This document shows, piece by piece, positions 32,501 to 45,145 of a DNA stretch of 64,000 nucleotides (its first letter is position 1; the number at the start of each line of letters is the position of its first letter). The notes under the pieces are model-generated. The model was given only the letters and a program-made list of their open reading frames with translations. It did not search any database and was not told the origin of the DNA. Origin of the DNA: Adiantum capillus-veneris (lineage: Eukaryota > Streptophyta > Polypodiopsida > Polypodiales > Pteridaceae); assembly GCA_014529385.2 (NCBI GenBank), contig CM043949.1, positions 142,299,858 to 142,363,857 of the forward strand. Direction: 5' to 3'. Position numbers and translations under genes: made by a program.

Positions 32501-33670
32501 AAGAAGATTTTGCTTGCGGGGTATGTTTGGCCAAGCTTGCATGTGGATGTTCAACATTGGTGTAAAAGCTGTCACAATTGTCAGATAAATGGAAATAGAA
32601 GGTTGGTGCATGGCCCGAGGCAAATAGTGCTTGCAAATGGACCCTTTGAAAAGTGGGGCATTGATGCTATGGGTCCTCTGCCTAGGACAAAAAATGGTAA
32701 ACTCTACATTCTAGTGGCTGTAGACTATATGACTAGGTGGGTGGAAGCACAAAGTGTGGCAAAGGTAATGAGAGGGACAGTGAGCAAATTGTCTACACTC
32801 ACATTTGTTGTAGATTTGGCACACCTTTGGAGATTGTTTCTGATAATGGTCCAGGGTTTAGAAGGGATTGCTCACAGAAGTTTGTGAAGAGCTTCACATT
32901 CTACATCGTCATAGCACACCATACTACCCCAGTCAAATGGTTTGGTGGAGAAGGCTAATGGTGTCATTGCAGGAATCATTAGAAAGATGGTGCAAAACAA
33001 GACAAAATTATGGGATGATTCTTGGATGGTGCCTTGTGGGCATATCGAACCACATATAGGGAAGCCACGGAGTTCACACCATTTCACTTGGTCTATGGTC
33101 AAGAGGCTTTGCAGCCTATCGAGCTCAACATTCCAACAATGCGACTTCATGGCAAAGGAGCACAAGATGATCAAGAGGTATGGATGGATCGACTTCTTAC
33201 GTTAGTGGAGCTTGAGTGGAAAGAGAAGCAGCATATGAGTGCTACAAGAGGAAATACACACAGCGAAAGAAAGCACGACAAGAAACTGAAGGACAAAGGC
33301 ATCAAGGAAGGAGAGCTTGTGCTAAGGTATGACAATCGACTTGACAATCGTTTTGATGCCAAGTTTGAAACTAGATGGCAAGGGCCATACATAGTCAAGA
33401 AGGCTTTCAATTCAAGTTATATCAGCTTATGGACTTGAATGGTAAAGAGCACTCCAGAAAGTAAATCGGGTATCGCTTGAAGCCCTATTTGAGTCGCCTT
33501 CTACCAAAGGATCTACCAAAGATCTGTCCAAAGGGCGCTGTCTCATGTAAGTATTGTTACATGAAGCATGAGTGTAACTCCAGCCAAATTCTGAGGGGCC
33601 AAACAATAAAGATCTCGTCAAGGACTCTGAAGCACTCTCTTTGGAAAAGATGCTCTATGATGGTACATGA
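29434..33670 (+). pseudogene. pol: B2 Pol (protease, RT, RNase H, second RNase H, integrase), indel-broken
   Basis: Same protein as B1 Pol. It is open from 29434 to 30999 (first ATG 29554), covering protease (DGGA near 29788) and RT through FIDD near 30948. A six-base loss near 30770 is in frame. A one-base loss near 30992 then shifts the frame, and further one- or two-base losses follow (near 31095, 31160, 31740, 32020, 32800, 33230, 33420). Blocks of RNase H, second RNase H and integrase are recognisable between them (for example 31232-31765, 31753-32046, 32456-32887, 33022-33438). Almost all changes against B1 are single-base deletions and few are substitutions, which may reflect sequencing error more than decay. 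Confidence 0.88.
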
Positions 33671-33683
33671 ATATACCATCATC

Positions 33684-33698
33684 CAGGGGGAGGGCTAA
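33684..33698 (+). promoter_or_regulatory. B2 polypurine tract
   Basis: Same purine tract as at 24053, directly before LTR3. Confidence 0.9.
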
Positions 33699-36033
33699 TG
33701 ATAGCCGTTTTTCGGCTTTGTAATTGCCAATGTGAGTTACCTCACCCTACCAAAATCACCCAAACACTGTGGCTATCCTACCATTTCACTGTAATAGGTT
33801 GCGTGAGTACGGGACTTTTCCCATATCTTCTTAAAAACCCTCAATTAGCTAGTCATTGGGCTAGTTGAGCCAAAAAAATAAAAAATAAAAAAAAAAAATA
33901 TAAGTATATTATGGCCCATGGTATGTAAATATTTCTTTGTATATAGGGCCTAAATAAAAGATTTTTTCAATAATTATTTTGGTATTTATTTAATATTTCT
34001 AACTAGGTGTGTGTTATTTATGCTTTGTACATTGCCTCACCATTACCACCATTTTTTCTTACCATTTTTCAACTCTTTATTCCATATAGAAAATATTTCA
34101 TGCTAAGCTTCTCTTATTATTTTGTGTAATCCCTCCCAACAAAAATCAAAAAACTAGTTATTTTGTGTAAATTTTTTTCACTATTGTGATTTTTTTCCTT
34201 CTACATATTTTTATTACTCTCATAAATTAGACCAAAAATATTCATCTTTTTATGGTAGACTTATAATGAGAGGATTTATTTTGACCCCTTTATATTTTTC
34301 ACTATATTATTTATATTTGACATGTACATATTTTTTAGACCCCTCAATATTTGATTTTCTTAGTTGTACTATTCACTTATATCCTAATCTCAACAATAAT
34401 CTTCAATTATAGACCTACCAAATAAGGTCAAGGGTAGGTGGCATGCATACATGCACTATGGAGGGCTCACTCTTGGAGGTATTCAAAAGAATCATCCAAA
34501 GAAGGACCCCACAAGGATTGCAGTGGAAAAACACGGTCGGTTTTGCTGAATTTTTAAAGTTCATTGCTCTCCGAATTTGAAAAGGTGATACAAAAAAAGT
34601 TGTAGCTCGTGGGCTGAACTTTTGCCTCAAATTTTTTTATTTTTTGAGCTACGAGCTGTGAGCTATGATTTTTTTAGTGGACCCCAGTTTTCCCATGCTA
34701 TGCCAGCCACACTCTCTCTTCCACTTTATCTCTTTTCTCTTTTCACACACACTTCTCACTCATCATCCCCATCTCTCTACCACCTCTCTGCACACTACTC
34801 ACCTTCTCCTCAACCTTGAAGAATAAGAGAACCATGGTGAACTCAACCTCCCACACACAATTCCATTCAAAAATTGACCACCTAGTTCATTTTTCCTCCT
34901 CCATTTACCCATAATCTATAAAAACCACAAAATTCAGCCTCTTCTCTTAAAAGACAGCATCATGGTGGTTGATTACTCAGCTTCAATTACCTTGTCTCTC
35001 AAGGAAGGTCAAGAGTGGAGAAGAAATGTACCGTCAAAGCTAGTGGACCGTCAACAAGCGTCAAAATCGGCCCTACTCAAGACACTTGGAGCATCAACCT
35101 TGTAAGAAAGCACCTTTTCTTACCTCTTAAGAGTTTTTTTCTTCCTTATTTGTATCCTACATGGATACTCCCATTGTAAATATCCAATTCCATTTGTAAA
35201 TTAATACTAACTCTACTAACACTAACCCACTATGAAAAGTCCTATCACCTCCATTTCTTCTCTCTCTTTCCTCACCAACTTCTTGATAATTCCAAGCAAA
35301 AGAAATAGATAAATTGCTGAAAATCTAACCAACCATGGTTAGAGGAGTAACCCTAGCCTTCAAAATTGCTATAAAAGGAGGGTGTAGCTAGCACAAAAGG
35401 GGGAGCCATAAGCAAGAGCACTATGCTATAGCTTGAGAAGCCAAGCTCAACCTCTCTAGAAGGAGCTCTTGAGTGGAAGCTCATTGTCTTATGCATGTGC
35501 ATGTGTTGTAATAGGGGGATTAGCAAGGGAACTCTATGCCATTGTAAGAGAGAGAGTGATCATTCAATTGAGAGTAGGAAATCTATCATTTCTCCTACTA
35601 GTGTAAGCCCAACATTTGCTGAATCAAGGAGGGTGGATTTGGACTAAGTTGGATACTTTGTCTCCCTTCCACGTGAAGTAATGGACAACAATGATGCGTA
35701 AGTGTCTTGGTGTTTTTTTGTTAAGTTCTTGATAGCTTGTCTCTGGTGTTGTCATCAATCTAGCCATAAATCCCACATACTGTAAGAGGGCGACAGGGTG
35801 GAGAGGACTCCCCTGGCCTTTAAGACAGTGATTGGGGTGGCTTTTCTTGTGATGTGTTGTGGTGAAATTTACGCAAGCTATGTTGAACAGATACTAATCT
35901 CACTTTGATTTGTCATGACAGATTTGTAAGAAGGTATTAATGCAACAAGCACCCCCTCCCCCTTTCTCTCTCTTTCTTAAATATATAGTTGTGTTTGCTT
36001 GATCATTGCCGATACGTTTCAAAGCAGCAGACA

Positions 36034-36093
<60 letters not shown>

Positions 36094-36158
36094 TTTTAGG
36101 GTGTGAGAGTATTCCATTGGTGTTAGGGTTAGTGTAAATTCCTTGCTTGTTTGTGGGT
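33699..36158 (+). repeat. LTR3 of B2, 3'-truncated
   Basis: Follows LTR2 from TGATAGCC to ttgtttgtgggt (36158), then switches to chromovirus C LTR sequence. LTR2 continues ~190 bp further. Carries a TATA box at 35370-35378 and a (TC)n run at about 36029-36090. Differences from LTR2 are mainly one-base deletions. Confidence 0.9.
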
Positions 36159-36287
36159 CCAATGGGGTGTCAACATGAGTAATTTACATGAGGGGTCGAC
36201 CAAGAGAGAGAGAGGGGGTTGATTTTTCAAAGGCATTATTGCACACACATTCATAGTAGCTCATGTGTGAATAAAGAAGACTCTCTC

Positions 36288-36348
<61 letters not shown>

Positions 36349-37014
36349 CTTCTCAAGGTTTAATGGAAAGCTCATCATCTACTCCAAGCTTGTGAGAAGG
36401 GAGGCCTACACCAACAACTCTTGGCTTTGTGATGCAAATCCAACCAAGAGCCAAGATTCAAGGCATTCTCATCTCCTCTACCATGCTAATTAATAAGCTA
36501 TGCTATGCTTATATGAGTGATTATGTGAGGAGATGTACATCTTTCTTGTAAGACTACTCCTTCTTCCTCTCAATCTAGTCTCATACCCCACTAGCTCTCA
36601 CCATCTTTGAAGGTGTGTGGGGTCTTGTTTGAGACCATAAGAGAATTATGTTGTGTTTTATAAGTGTTTTGCTTAGTGCTTGAAGCTTCCATCTTCATTG
36701 CACTAGCTAGTTATTTAAGGAACACAAAGAATTGTATTGTAAAATGTCTCTCTTGATGGGGGAAACCTATAATAGAAAGCCTTTTGGAGGGGGGACCGGC
36801 TCCATGTAAATCCCATCCTCAACTGTTGTCAATAGCTTAATTTCTCTCTCTTTTGAAGTATTGTTCATGCCTATCTAACTAGGTGTTATGCTTTTTGTTG
36901 CTCTCTCCACCCAAGCACTCTTGTTATGCTCATTAGGAACTTATTCTAAGAAATGCTCACTATGTTCATGTTATTTTTTGCTACACACAAGTTACTAGGC
37001 CATTAAATGTTACA
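36159..37014 (+). repeat. Element C 5' LTR (truncated at its start)
   Basis: Ends ...AATGTTACA before the primer site. Contains (TC)n at about 36292-36347. Its start is missing at the junction with LTR3. Confidence 0.8.
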
Positions 37015-37015
37015 T

Positions 37016-37027
37016 TGGTATCAGAGC
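37016..37027 (+). promoter_or_regulatory. Element C primer-binding site (tRNA-Met)
   Basis: TGGTATCAGAGC one base after the LTR end. Confidence 0.93.
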
Positions 37028-37433
37028 TCAAGGTTTCTATTTTCTTGCTCAAGAAGGGAGGCCCTCAAGCTAGATATAAATGGTTGTTATTATTAATTGC
37101 AATTGAGTAAGTAGAATAGGGATTTTTCAGCCTTGCAATGCGCCTGCCTTCGTGCAGATAACGGGGCATCACCGTCGAGAGCTATGGTCTTAATAGTGCA
37201 GTCCTACGGGGATTGCCTACGATTTAACCACTATTGAGCTATTAGAAGCTTGACAAGAGACGGTTCTATTTTGGTTTTGAAAGACCCTCTCTTCTATTCC
37301 TTGCAATCAATGGTATTTGAGCCACGGATATAGTAGCTTGAGTGCTTTTCTAAAGGGGTAAAGAGGAGTAGCAACTAGGGCTTGAAGTGCCAAAGTACAC
37401 CCAAAAAAAAGTTTACACCTGAAAGTTGTTAGA
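37028..37433 (+). other. Element C leader
   Basis: About 400 bp between primer site and the first gag ATG. No feature recognised. Confidence 0.7.
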
Positions 37434-38768
37434 ATGGCTGACAGTAGTAAAGAGAGTGAAATTAATGTTGATAACTTTGATTTTGCTAATGAGCAGGCTA
37501 CTAATGATGCCCCTATGCTTGTTAACTACCTTGTTTCTAGGATTCAACAAGCCATGGGAAATCCATCCCTCCAAAGTGAAGTGCAACAGCAGCTTCGTGC
37601 TCATGGGATTCTCCAAACTCCCCACCATGACGAGAGAGTACCTAGGAAGCCTCCTTGCGAGACTCCCAAAAGAGGCCTCTCTCCGATTTGGGAAGAAGAA
37701 GAGGATCCATACAAAGGGCTAAAAATTTTGCTTCTTGATGATCCATCTCCTTCTCAAAGGAGAACTAGAGAGCCCCCACCGAAGGAACAAGAAAGAAGTG
37801 AGTCTCCTGCCACCTCGGTGGAGATGGCTCCACGAAGACGGTGGGCAAAACACTCTCCATCACCTCCTAAACGGAGAAGACCATTGCACACTTATCCACA
37901 CCATAATTCAAAGAGGGATGACAAAAAGCAAGAGAAGAAAAAGGCAAGAAAGAGGTCACCCTCTTCTCGATCTTCTTCATCCTCTTCCTCTTATGAAGAA
38001 AGTGATAGTGCGGACAAATAGAACCAATGCAAGAAAGAGGTCACTCTCTTCTCCATCTTCCTCAAATTCTTCATCTTCTGAAGAAAGCGATGGTGCAATT
38101 TTTGAGCCATCAAAAAGAAGAGGCCATAAGAAATCCTATGCCGCATGGAAGAGGTCGTCCAAGCTCAAGAAGTTCAAAGAGGGAGGAAAGACCATCTCTT
38201 TCCTTACCTATGATGGCACCTTTGGTGCTACGGACAAAGTCTTGGCCTTTATCCAACAATTCGATGCGGCATTTGGAGATGAGAGCTTCACGGAGTCCTT
38301 TAAGCTATGCCATATAGCTATGCACTTTCAAAAGTCTGCCAAGCAATGGTGGTCTAGCCTACGGGCCAACGGTGAAGCTCCACAAACATGGAAAGCTTTA
38401 AGAGATTCCATTATGAAGCAGTTTTTGGCCACCGATGCCAAAGACAAAGTACTCACTGAATGGTGAAGCTTGAAGCTCTCTCCCTACGAATCCATTCACA
38501 AATATGTAGACAAGTTTTGGGACCTACGTCTCAAAGCCACAGTCTTCAAAAAGATGGATTTGGAGAGAAAAAGCAAAAATTTTGTGCGGGCTTAACTGAA
38601 GAAATGGTGGAATATGTCAACTCCCAAAGACCACGCACCATATATGCGGTTATACACCATACTATGGTGGATTCTCAAATCAATTTTCAAACACGGGCTA
38701 AGAGAAATCCTAAGCCCACAGAAAACAAGGGTTCCAATGAGCCTAAGAGGAAGGACGATGTCCAATAG
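37434..38768 (+). pseudogene. gag: Element C Gag with an RS-like basic region
   Basis: The first frame (37434-38021) starts MADSSKESEINV and runs into a proline-, arginine- and serine-rich region resembling the RS region of splicing proteins (KARKRSPSSRSSSSSSS). The frame then shifts near 38020. A second frame repeats this block (ARKRSLSSPSSSNSSSSEES), so ~75 bp was duplicated in tandem. It continues with a Retrotrans_gag-type capsid (FLTYDGTFGATDKVLAFIQQF; AKQWWSSLR) to 38466, then another shift and an end at 38768. Three pieces in different frames make it a pseudogene. Confidence 0.85.
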
Positions 38769-41700
38769 TCTCCCAAGGGCAATTCCAATAACAATAAAGT
38801 TAAAGAGAAGGGAGTTTACAAAGGCAAAAAAAGAAATCTCTCCTGAAGAGCTTGAGTGTTATTGCAAGAATAACCGTTGTTTCAAGTGCGGCAAGCAAGA
38901 GAATGTGTACCACACTTGTCCCCAAAAGAACACCTGCCATGAGCCTCCTAGAACTACCTTGGTTGAAATCCAAGAAGAGCAAGCTCACCACAAAGGATCT
39001 CTTCTATGCCATGCTTGGGGAAAGGTAAGAGAGCGTGATGCTTTTATTCTCTTTGACTCTGGTTCTACTCACAATTTCATATCCACAGAGTTGGCCACCA
39101 AGCTAGGAATCCAAGCCTATGAGATGGGAGATGTCCTACCTATAGATGGTGTTTTCAAGGGGCAAGAAGCTTCAGTCATTCCCTTAATTGGGAAATTGAG
39201 GCTCCATGTCCAAAGCTATATGGACAAAGAGGACTTCTTTATCTCTCCTCTCAAGAATGAGGATGTAATCCTAGGGGAACCATGGTTTGATCACATGGTT
39301 GCCAATGTTAAACTCCCTAAAAGGAGAATCGCTTTAGGTTCAGGGAAAAATATATGTACATAGATGCTAAGGAAATGGGTAACACCATACCCATTGTACA
39401 TACGCAATCTTTTAATAAGTCAATAAATAGATCTATTTCCATGTACATGATTTTTGTTAAAGATTCTCAAAATGAACCTCATGCTTTAGCAAAAGAAAAT
39501 ATAAACAATCACAAGGAATTAGAGTTATCCAATTTTCTCAAGGGGTTTCAAGATGTCTTTATTGATGACATCCCTTGTGAGCTACCTCCTAAACGAGGCA
39601 ATGATGACCATGCAATTGAACTTCCTCCAGGAAGTTCACCGCCTAATAAACCTCCTTATAGAGTTTCTCAAGCTCAACAAAAGGAGATTATGCGGAAAGT
39701 GGAATGAGTTAGTTGAAAAGGGCATGGTTAGGCCTAGCTCATCTCCATTTTGCTCACCTGTGTTATTAGTGCAAAAGAAAGATGGCACATATCATATATG
39801 TGTTGACTATAGAGCACTAAATAGGATCACTATCAAGAATAGGTTTCCTGTTCCACCGGTAGAAGACCTATTTGATAAGCTACAAGGATCGACCTACTTC
39901 AGTAGGATTGACCAAAAAAGTATCATCAAATAAGGATAGTTCATCAAGATATTGTAAATACCGCATTTTGCACTATATTTGGTTTTACGAATACATTGTC
40001 ATGCCTTTTGGCTTGACCAATGCACCAGCCACATTCAACCGCTTGATTGAGAAGCTATTCAAGCCTCACCAAACCTTTACTGGAGTGTTCTTCGATGATA
40101 TTATCATCTACTCTAATTCACTAGATGAACACAAGCAACACCTCCATGTAATATTTCAGGTCTTAAGAGAGAATACACTTTATGTTAATCGAAAGAAAAG
40201 TGAGTTTTTCTTACAAGAGATTCAGTATTTAGGTCACATTAGCTCTCAAGATGGCATCCAAATGGATCCATCAAAGTTAGAGGTAATAAAAGGATGGCCT
40301 AAACCAAGGAATTTGCATGAAGTAAGAAGCTTTATAGATATGTGTGCATACTATAGACGCTTCATAAAAACGTTCTCACTAATAGCAGGACCATTACATG
40401 CCCTAACAAAGAAAACGTTAGGTATACATGGTCTGCCAAGGAGAACAATGCTTTTGAAAATCTTAAATAAAAGCTTATCTCTCAACCTGTGCTTACACTG
40501 CCGGATCTCTCAAAGCCATTTGAGGTCTAATGTGATGCTTGTGGTGATTGCCTTGGAGTTTTTTTGCTCCAAGAAGGGCATGCCATAGCCTATGAAAGTT
40601 GAAGGCTCGACCCTGTTGAGCGAGCTCTAGGCATATATGAAAAGGAATTCCTCGCAGTTCTACATGCCTTAGATTCATGGAAGAACTATCTATTTTCATT
40701 CTGCAGACGGATCACCAAAGCCTTAAGTACTTCATGACGGAGACCAAGATCTTTGACAAAAAAATGAGGTGGAAAAATTTCCTTTTGCAGTTTCATTTTC
40801 ATATTGCTCACATTGCTAGCAAGCATAATCAAGTAGCCGTTGCACTCTCAAGACTACCGAGAGTGAATGTGGTTTCCATAGCAACTCACAATGATCTATC
40901 TTCTATGACAGATGCGTATGCTATTGATCTTGATTTTAGAGATGTGATTTCAGCCCTTGCACTAGGGAAGAAAGAGGAACCATTTACCTTACAAGATGGT
41001 TATCTTCTCTATGGCAATAGACTATGTGTTACTAGCTCAATAAGTGAGAAAGTAATGTATAATTCACATGCTCCTCCTTATGCGGGGCATAGAGGGATTC
41101 TGTCTACCCTAAAAGGGATTGAAACATATTTCTATTGGCCTACCATGAAAGCAAACATACAAGAGTATGTTTCTAAATGTGTGGTATGACAAAAGACGAA
41201 GTTTGATAGAGGAAAGCAACCTGAATTGCTTCAACCTTTACCAATCCCTAATTCACCATGGGAGAGAATATCCATGGATTTTATCTTTGGATTGCCTAAG
41301 TCTATCCATGGGGAATACAAGAATATGGACGATAGTAGAAAGGTTCACTAAACAAGCTCATTTTATACCGGTCAAAAAGATTATCAATGCCCATCAAATG
41401 GCAACCCTCTTCTTTTCACAAATCTTCAAGTACTATGGCTTGCCAATGTCCATAATGTTGGGTAGAGATCCTAGAATGACCTATAATTTCTGGAAGGGTC
41501 GCTTTGTGAATTTAGGGACAAGGCTAAATTTCTCTTCGGCCTATCACCTGCAAACGGATGGCCAAAGTGAAATAGCTAACCTAACAATTCTCGATCTACT
41601 AAAAGCCTATGTAACGGAAGTAGATCAAAGATCCCAATGGGAGAAGTACTTACCCTTAGCCACTATACATACTTCAACGGGAAAAGCACCTTTCGAGGTA

Positions 41701-42340
41701 ATTGAGGGAAGATATAAAAGTCCCCTGCTACTTAAGGTACACGGGAAGATCTTCGCTGTAGATGAGTATAGCCGAGACCTACAAGAATCTTTTCAAAAGA
41801 TTAAGGATGTTATCTCTATGTCGCAGCAAAGGCAAAAGGCTTCTGCTAATAAGCACAGAAGAGCCCAATCCTTAAAAGAAAATGATTGGGTCTTACTTAA
41901 ATTTCCCAAGGCTTGATTAAGGCACACACCGGGCAAGAATCCTACGGGACACCAAAAGTACTATGCTAAGTTAGCAAAAAGGTACTATGGTCCCTTCTAG
42001 ATTCTTAGACCAATCAATGAAATGGCCTATCAATTCAAGTTGCCCACCATTGGCTCATACACAATGCTTTTCATGTGAACCTATTAAAGCCTTACAAAGG
42101 ACAGTCACCTCAAGAACCAATTATTGAAGACCCACTGGACATCGAGGACCAAGAAGAGGTGTTGCAGCTCGAGTCCATTCTCCAACATGAAGACAAGGTA
42201 TTACGAAGCGGTAAGACTATCCAGTGATATCTTATTAAGTTTAAGAATTATCCTTTTGAAGATGCTAGATGGATGCAAGGCAGACAATTAAAGGATAACC
42301 TAAACCTTGTCAATGCTTACAATGATTCCCTAGAGTAATC
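38769..42340 (+). pseudogene. pol: Element C Pol: zinc knuckle, protease, RT, RNase H, integrase, chromodomain remnant
   Basis: Zinc knuckle CFKCGKQENVYHTC (38881 on) has Asn where the conserved His should stand. Protease active site is FDSGSTHNF near 39050. RT pieces: VDYRALN (39800), [10 protein letters not shown] (40010) and the FFDD active site near 40090. A damaged RNase H follows (TDHQSLKYF near 40705). Integrase pieces run from 40980 (HHCC region, GHRGILSTL) through a core at 41260-41900 (MDFIFGLP near 41275; HLQTDGQSE near 41545). After the integrase, 42070-42345 reads as LLKPYKG, then a chromodomain-like stretch ending YLIKFKNYPFEDARW with an internal TGA. At least five frame changes occur. 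Confidence 0.85.
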
Positions 42341-42667
42341 AAATGTACAAATGCTTCAAATGAACAAATTTTTTGTCTTATAAGACTCTCTTTTTATTTA
42401 TTGTGCACAAATGTGAAGTAGTATGCATGCTTAGAATCAAGTTTGCGGAGACGATGTCTCCCAAACACCAAGTAGAGCTTGTCACTCTACTATGGAAGAT
42501 TGATAGGACTAATGTGCATACATGCTTGCAGCAGCTTAGGCTCTCAAGCGCCTAATGGATTAGTTGTCCATTCTGGAACAATGTCATAGGGTAAGATAGG
42601 GATCCTCTACCCGCGACTAATGAATAGGCTTTATCTTCTCTACCCCATAGTCAAGGACGACTATGAT
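42341..42667 (+). other. Element C 3' untranslated region
   Basis: About 330 bp between the pol end and the polypurine tract. No gene recognised. Confidence 0.6.
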
Positions 42668-42683
42668 TTCAAGAGAGAGGTAA
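42668..42683 (+). promoter_or_regulatory. Element C polypurine tract
   Basis: ttcaagagagaggtaa before the LTR start TGTCATGATAAC. Confidence 0.75.
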
Positions 42684-43594
42684 TGTCATGATAACTAATA
42701 TCTAATTCTCCTAAATTATTTTCTCATGTTAAATTGATCATTTAATATAGCGAAGTGCCAGGGGAGAAAAAGCTAGAATATTGGTTAAGCTGGCAGACCG
42801 GCCACAGTAGGGATCCAAAGGAGGGAAAATAGGGATCCAAAGGGGGGGCCATTTGCAAAAGATAAATGTGCAACAATGGGCTTTAAAGACCCTAAGGTTC
42901 AGTCCATTAAGACTTCCAAAATGCTAAGGTTCCAAAAATCAAAGGTTGTGTCCAATGGTCAAGCTTAGGAAAATCCGATGCTTTGTGTGTGTACAAAAAA
43001 GTCTTCATGATTCCTACATAGGAGGGGGCGAGCCCTGTAAGTAGGGGATGAGAGAGAAACACACACAAACACACACACTCACAAGCTTCCTTTACACAAA
43101 GGGAATGAGGGACACATGTCAGCTCCCTAGCGCAGATGCCCACAGGGTGCACTCAAATACTATTGGATGGCCATGGAGGTGGACCAATGAGAATTAGGCT
43201 AGAGTAAATCTAGTTTAATTCATTTAAAAACACTTAATAAAAGAACCAATAAGAATTAATCTCTCTATAATTCTATTGGACAGTCTCCCAAGGGGTCCAA
43301 TGAGCATTCAGCAGCCCAATGGCTTGCTTGATTCCTATTGGCCAAAAGACAAAGGGGTCCAATGAGATTTAGTTGTATTAATTAATTACGTAAAGCTCTC
43401 ACAAAAGAGGAAAGGGGGACGCATGTCAGAAGGCTATCACTTAGGCTACTTAATTCTCATTAGCTAAGCTTGGAAAGGTTCAATGGGGTGTCAGCATGAG
43501 TAATTTGCATGAGGGGTTGAGCAAGAGAGAGAGGGGGACTGATTTTTCAAAGGCATTACCACACACACACTCACACTAGCTCATGTGTGAAGCA
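42684..43594 (+). repeat. Element C 3' LTR (truncated at its end)
   Basis: Starts TGTCATGATAAC. From 43479 it matches the 5' LTR (caatggggtgtca-catgag), then departs near 43594, where other sequence begins. Confidence 0.8.
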
Positions 43595-44250
43595 AGAGGT
43601 GTTCCCGAGCTCTCAAGTCTGGAGGAGGGCGAGCTTTTTTTTGGAGCAAAGCTATCATCAAAGAGTTTTTTTTTTGCCATGCTCTCAGCGAGGAGAGTCG
43701 CACAAGTGGTGAGGCCAAATTTGCCACTTTTTCCTTGTTGCTCGAGGTTTCCATGCCAAGCCAATTATAGCAGGTTTACATGGTGTTGTAGATAAAATTT
43801 CTTTCCCATAATAATTGAAGCAAATCATACCAATTTCTAGTGTCGTTTCTTCCCCTTTCTCCCCTTCTTCTCTTTGCTCTGTTCCGACAATCTGGTGCCG
43901 GTGTTGGAGATGTGTGTGCCTCCCCGGGCCTCTGTGTGTGTGAAAAAAGAAAGAGAGAGTGGTGTGTGTTGCGGCACGGTCGTAAACAGGCAAACCGGTG
44001 TGGATTGCTGTCAATGAGTTTTTGAAGGTTAACTCTAGTGGAATGGGGTGTAGCAATTATCATGGCCTATAGAGAGGCATGTTGTTTGGGTTTTGGGTGT
44101 GTTCCCCTTTCCCCCTATCCATCTTCTGGTGCCCCCTGTGAGGAATGCATTGATGCTCTCGTTTGAGGTTTTGAGTGGTGTTTGAAGGTTGATAGGCAGT
44201 TGGCGGATGGTCAAATTTTTTGGAAGTTGAGTTAGAAGATAGAAGAGGTG

Positions 44251-44867
44251 ATGGAGCCAGGATTTGGCCCCATATTCACAAGTGTCGAAGACTCTGAAGA
44301 GTGGTTAGCAGATTTTGAATTGTGGATGCTATTGATGCATATGTTGATAGATGCGGAAAAGCTAGAAATGGTGTCGCTGTTGATGGGTGCAGACGTGCAA
44401 AGATTTGGTACGATGATTTGAAGGATGATGGTCAAAGTTCATGGTAGGAATTGTAGATGCAGTTTCTAGAGCAGTTTTTAGAAGTGATCACCCTGACAGA
44501 GGTTGGTGCAAAGCTGAAAGCGGTACGCCAAGACGTAAGTAAGGATTTTTCCATTTTTCCTTAGTAGTTTGAAGCATGTTGGAAATAGTTAGAGCTTGCC
44601 AATGGGGTGAAAGGCAATCAGTTTTTGAAGCTGTCAAGGTTTCTTGAGTGCTTGCATTTGAGGATCAAAGATAAGTTGGAAGACGGTGATGATACCTATG
44701 AAGACATGGTATATCTGGCCAAGATGAAGAGTAGAAAGGTGAAGTGGAAGTTGGAGCTTGATTTGTTGAAGCCTGCAGATTATGTGCCTGTTGCAAAGCT
44801 AGTACAATATTCTATGGTTCAGTCAAAGGAAGTGCCAATTGTGCGAGATGCAAGCCTTTTGAGGTAA
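44251..44867 (+). pseudogene. gag: Gag capsid pseudogene
   Basis: Starts MEPGFGPIFTSVEDSEEWLADFELWM and shows, across several frames, a Retrotrans_gag-like pattern: EKLEMVSLLMGADVQRF, a WYDDLKDDGQSSW block, then (44607-44867) LKLSRFLECLHLRIKDKLEDG and YLAKMKSRKVKWKLELDL. Several stops and at least one frameshift break it. It is not closely similar to the Gags of B2, C or D, so it represents another family. Confidence 0.7.
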
Positions 44868-45145
44868 GTCCAACAATTGATTATGTTCCTTGGAGGTTTC
44901 CACTTTATGATGTGCATGTGCAAGTGATGAACGAGCTTGTTAAATAAGATAAGACCCTTGTTGAAGTGAGCCAGTGTGCCAAAGAGGTAGCAGGTGTGTT
45001 GGGTTTGTAGAGCAGATTAAAGAGGTAGAGCCTGTTTGTGTGGAAATCTTGTATGAGAAGGTAGCAAATTGCAATCAAGTTGCAGAAACCGAGGGTTCAT
45101 AAGGAGATGAAGAAAGTGTGCAAAGCCTAGACAATGGTCTAGAAT

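Larger units (their letters stand above)
36159..43594 (+). mobile_element. Chromovirus C, decayed Ty3/gypsy element
   Basis: Order: 5'-truncated LTR (36159-37014), tRNA-Met primer site, gag, protease, RT, RNase H, integrase, degraded chromodomain, polypurine tract and 3' LTR (42684-43594, truncated at its far end). The stretch 36159-36262 matches 43479-43592, which shows these are the two LTRs. Many frameshifts and stops make it non-autonomous. Both outer ends are lost, so no target duplication can be seen. Confidence 0.87.
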
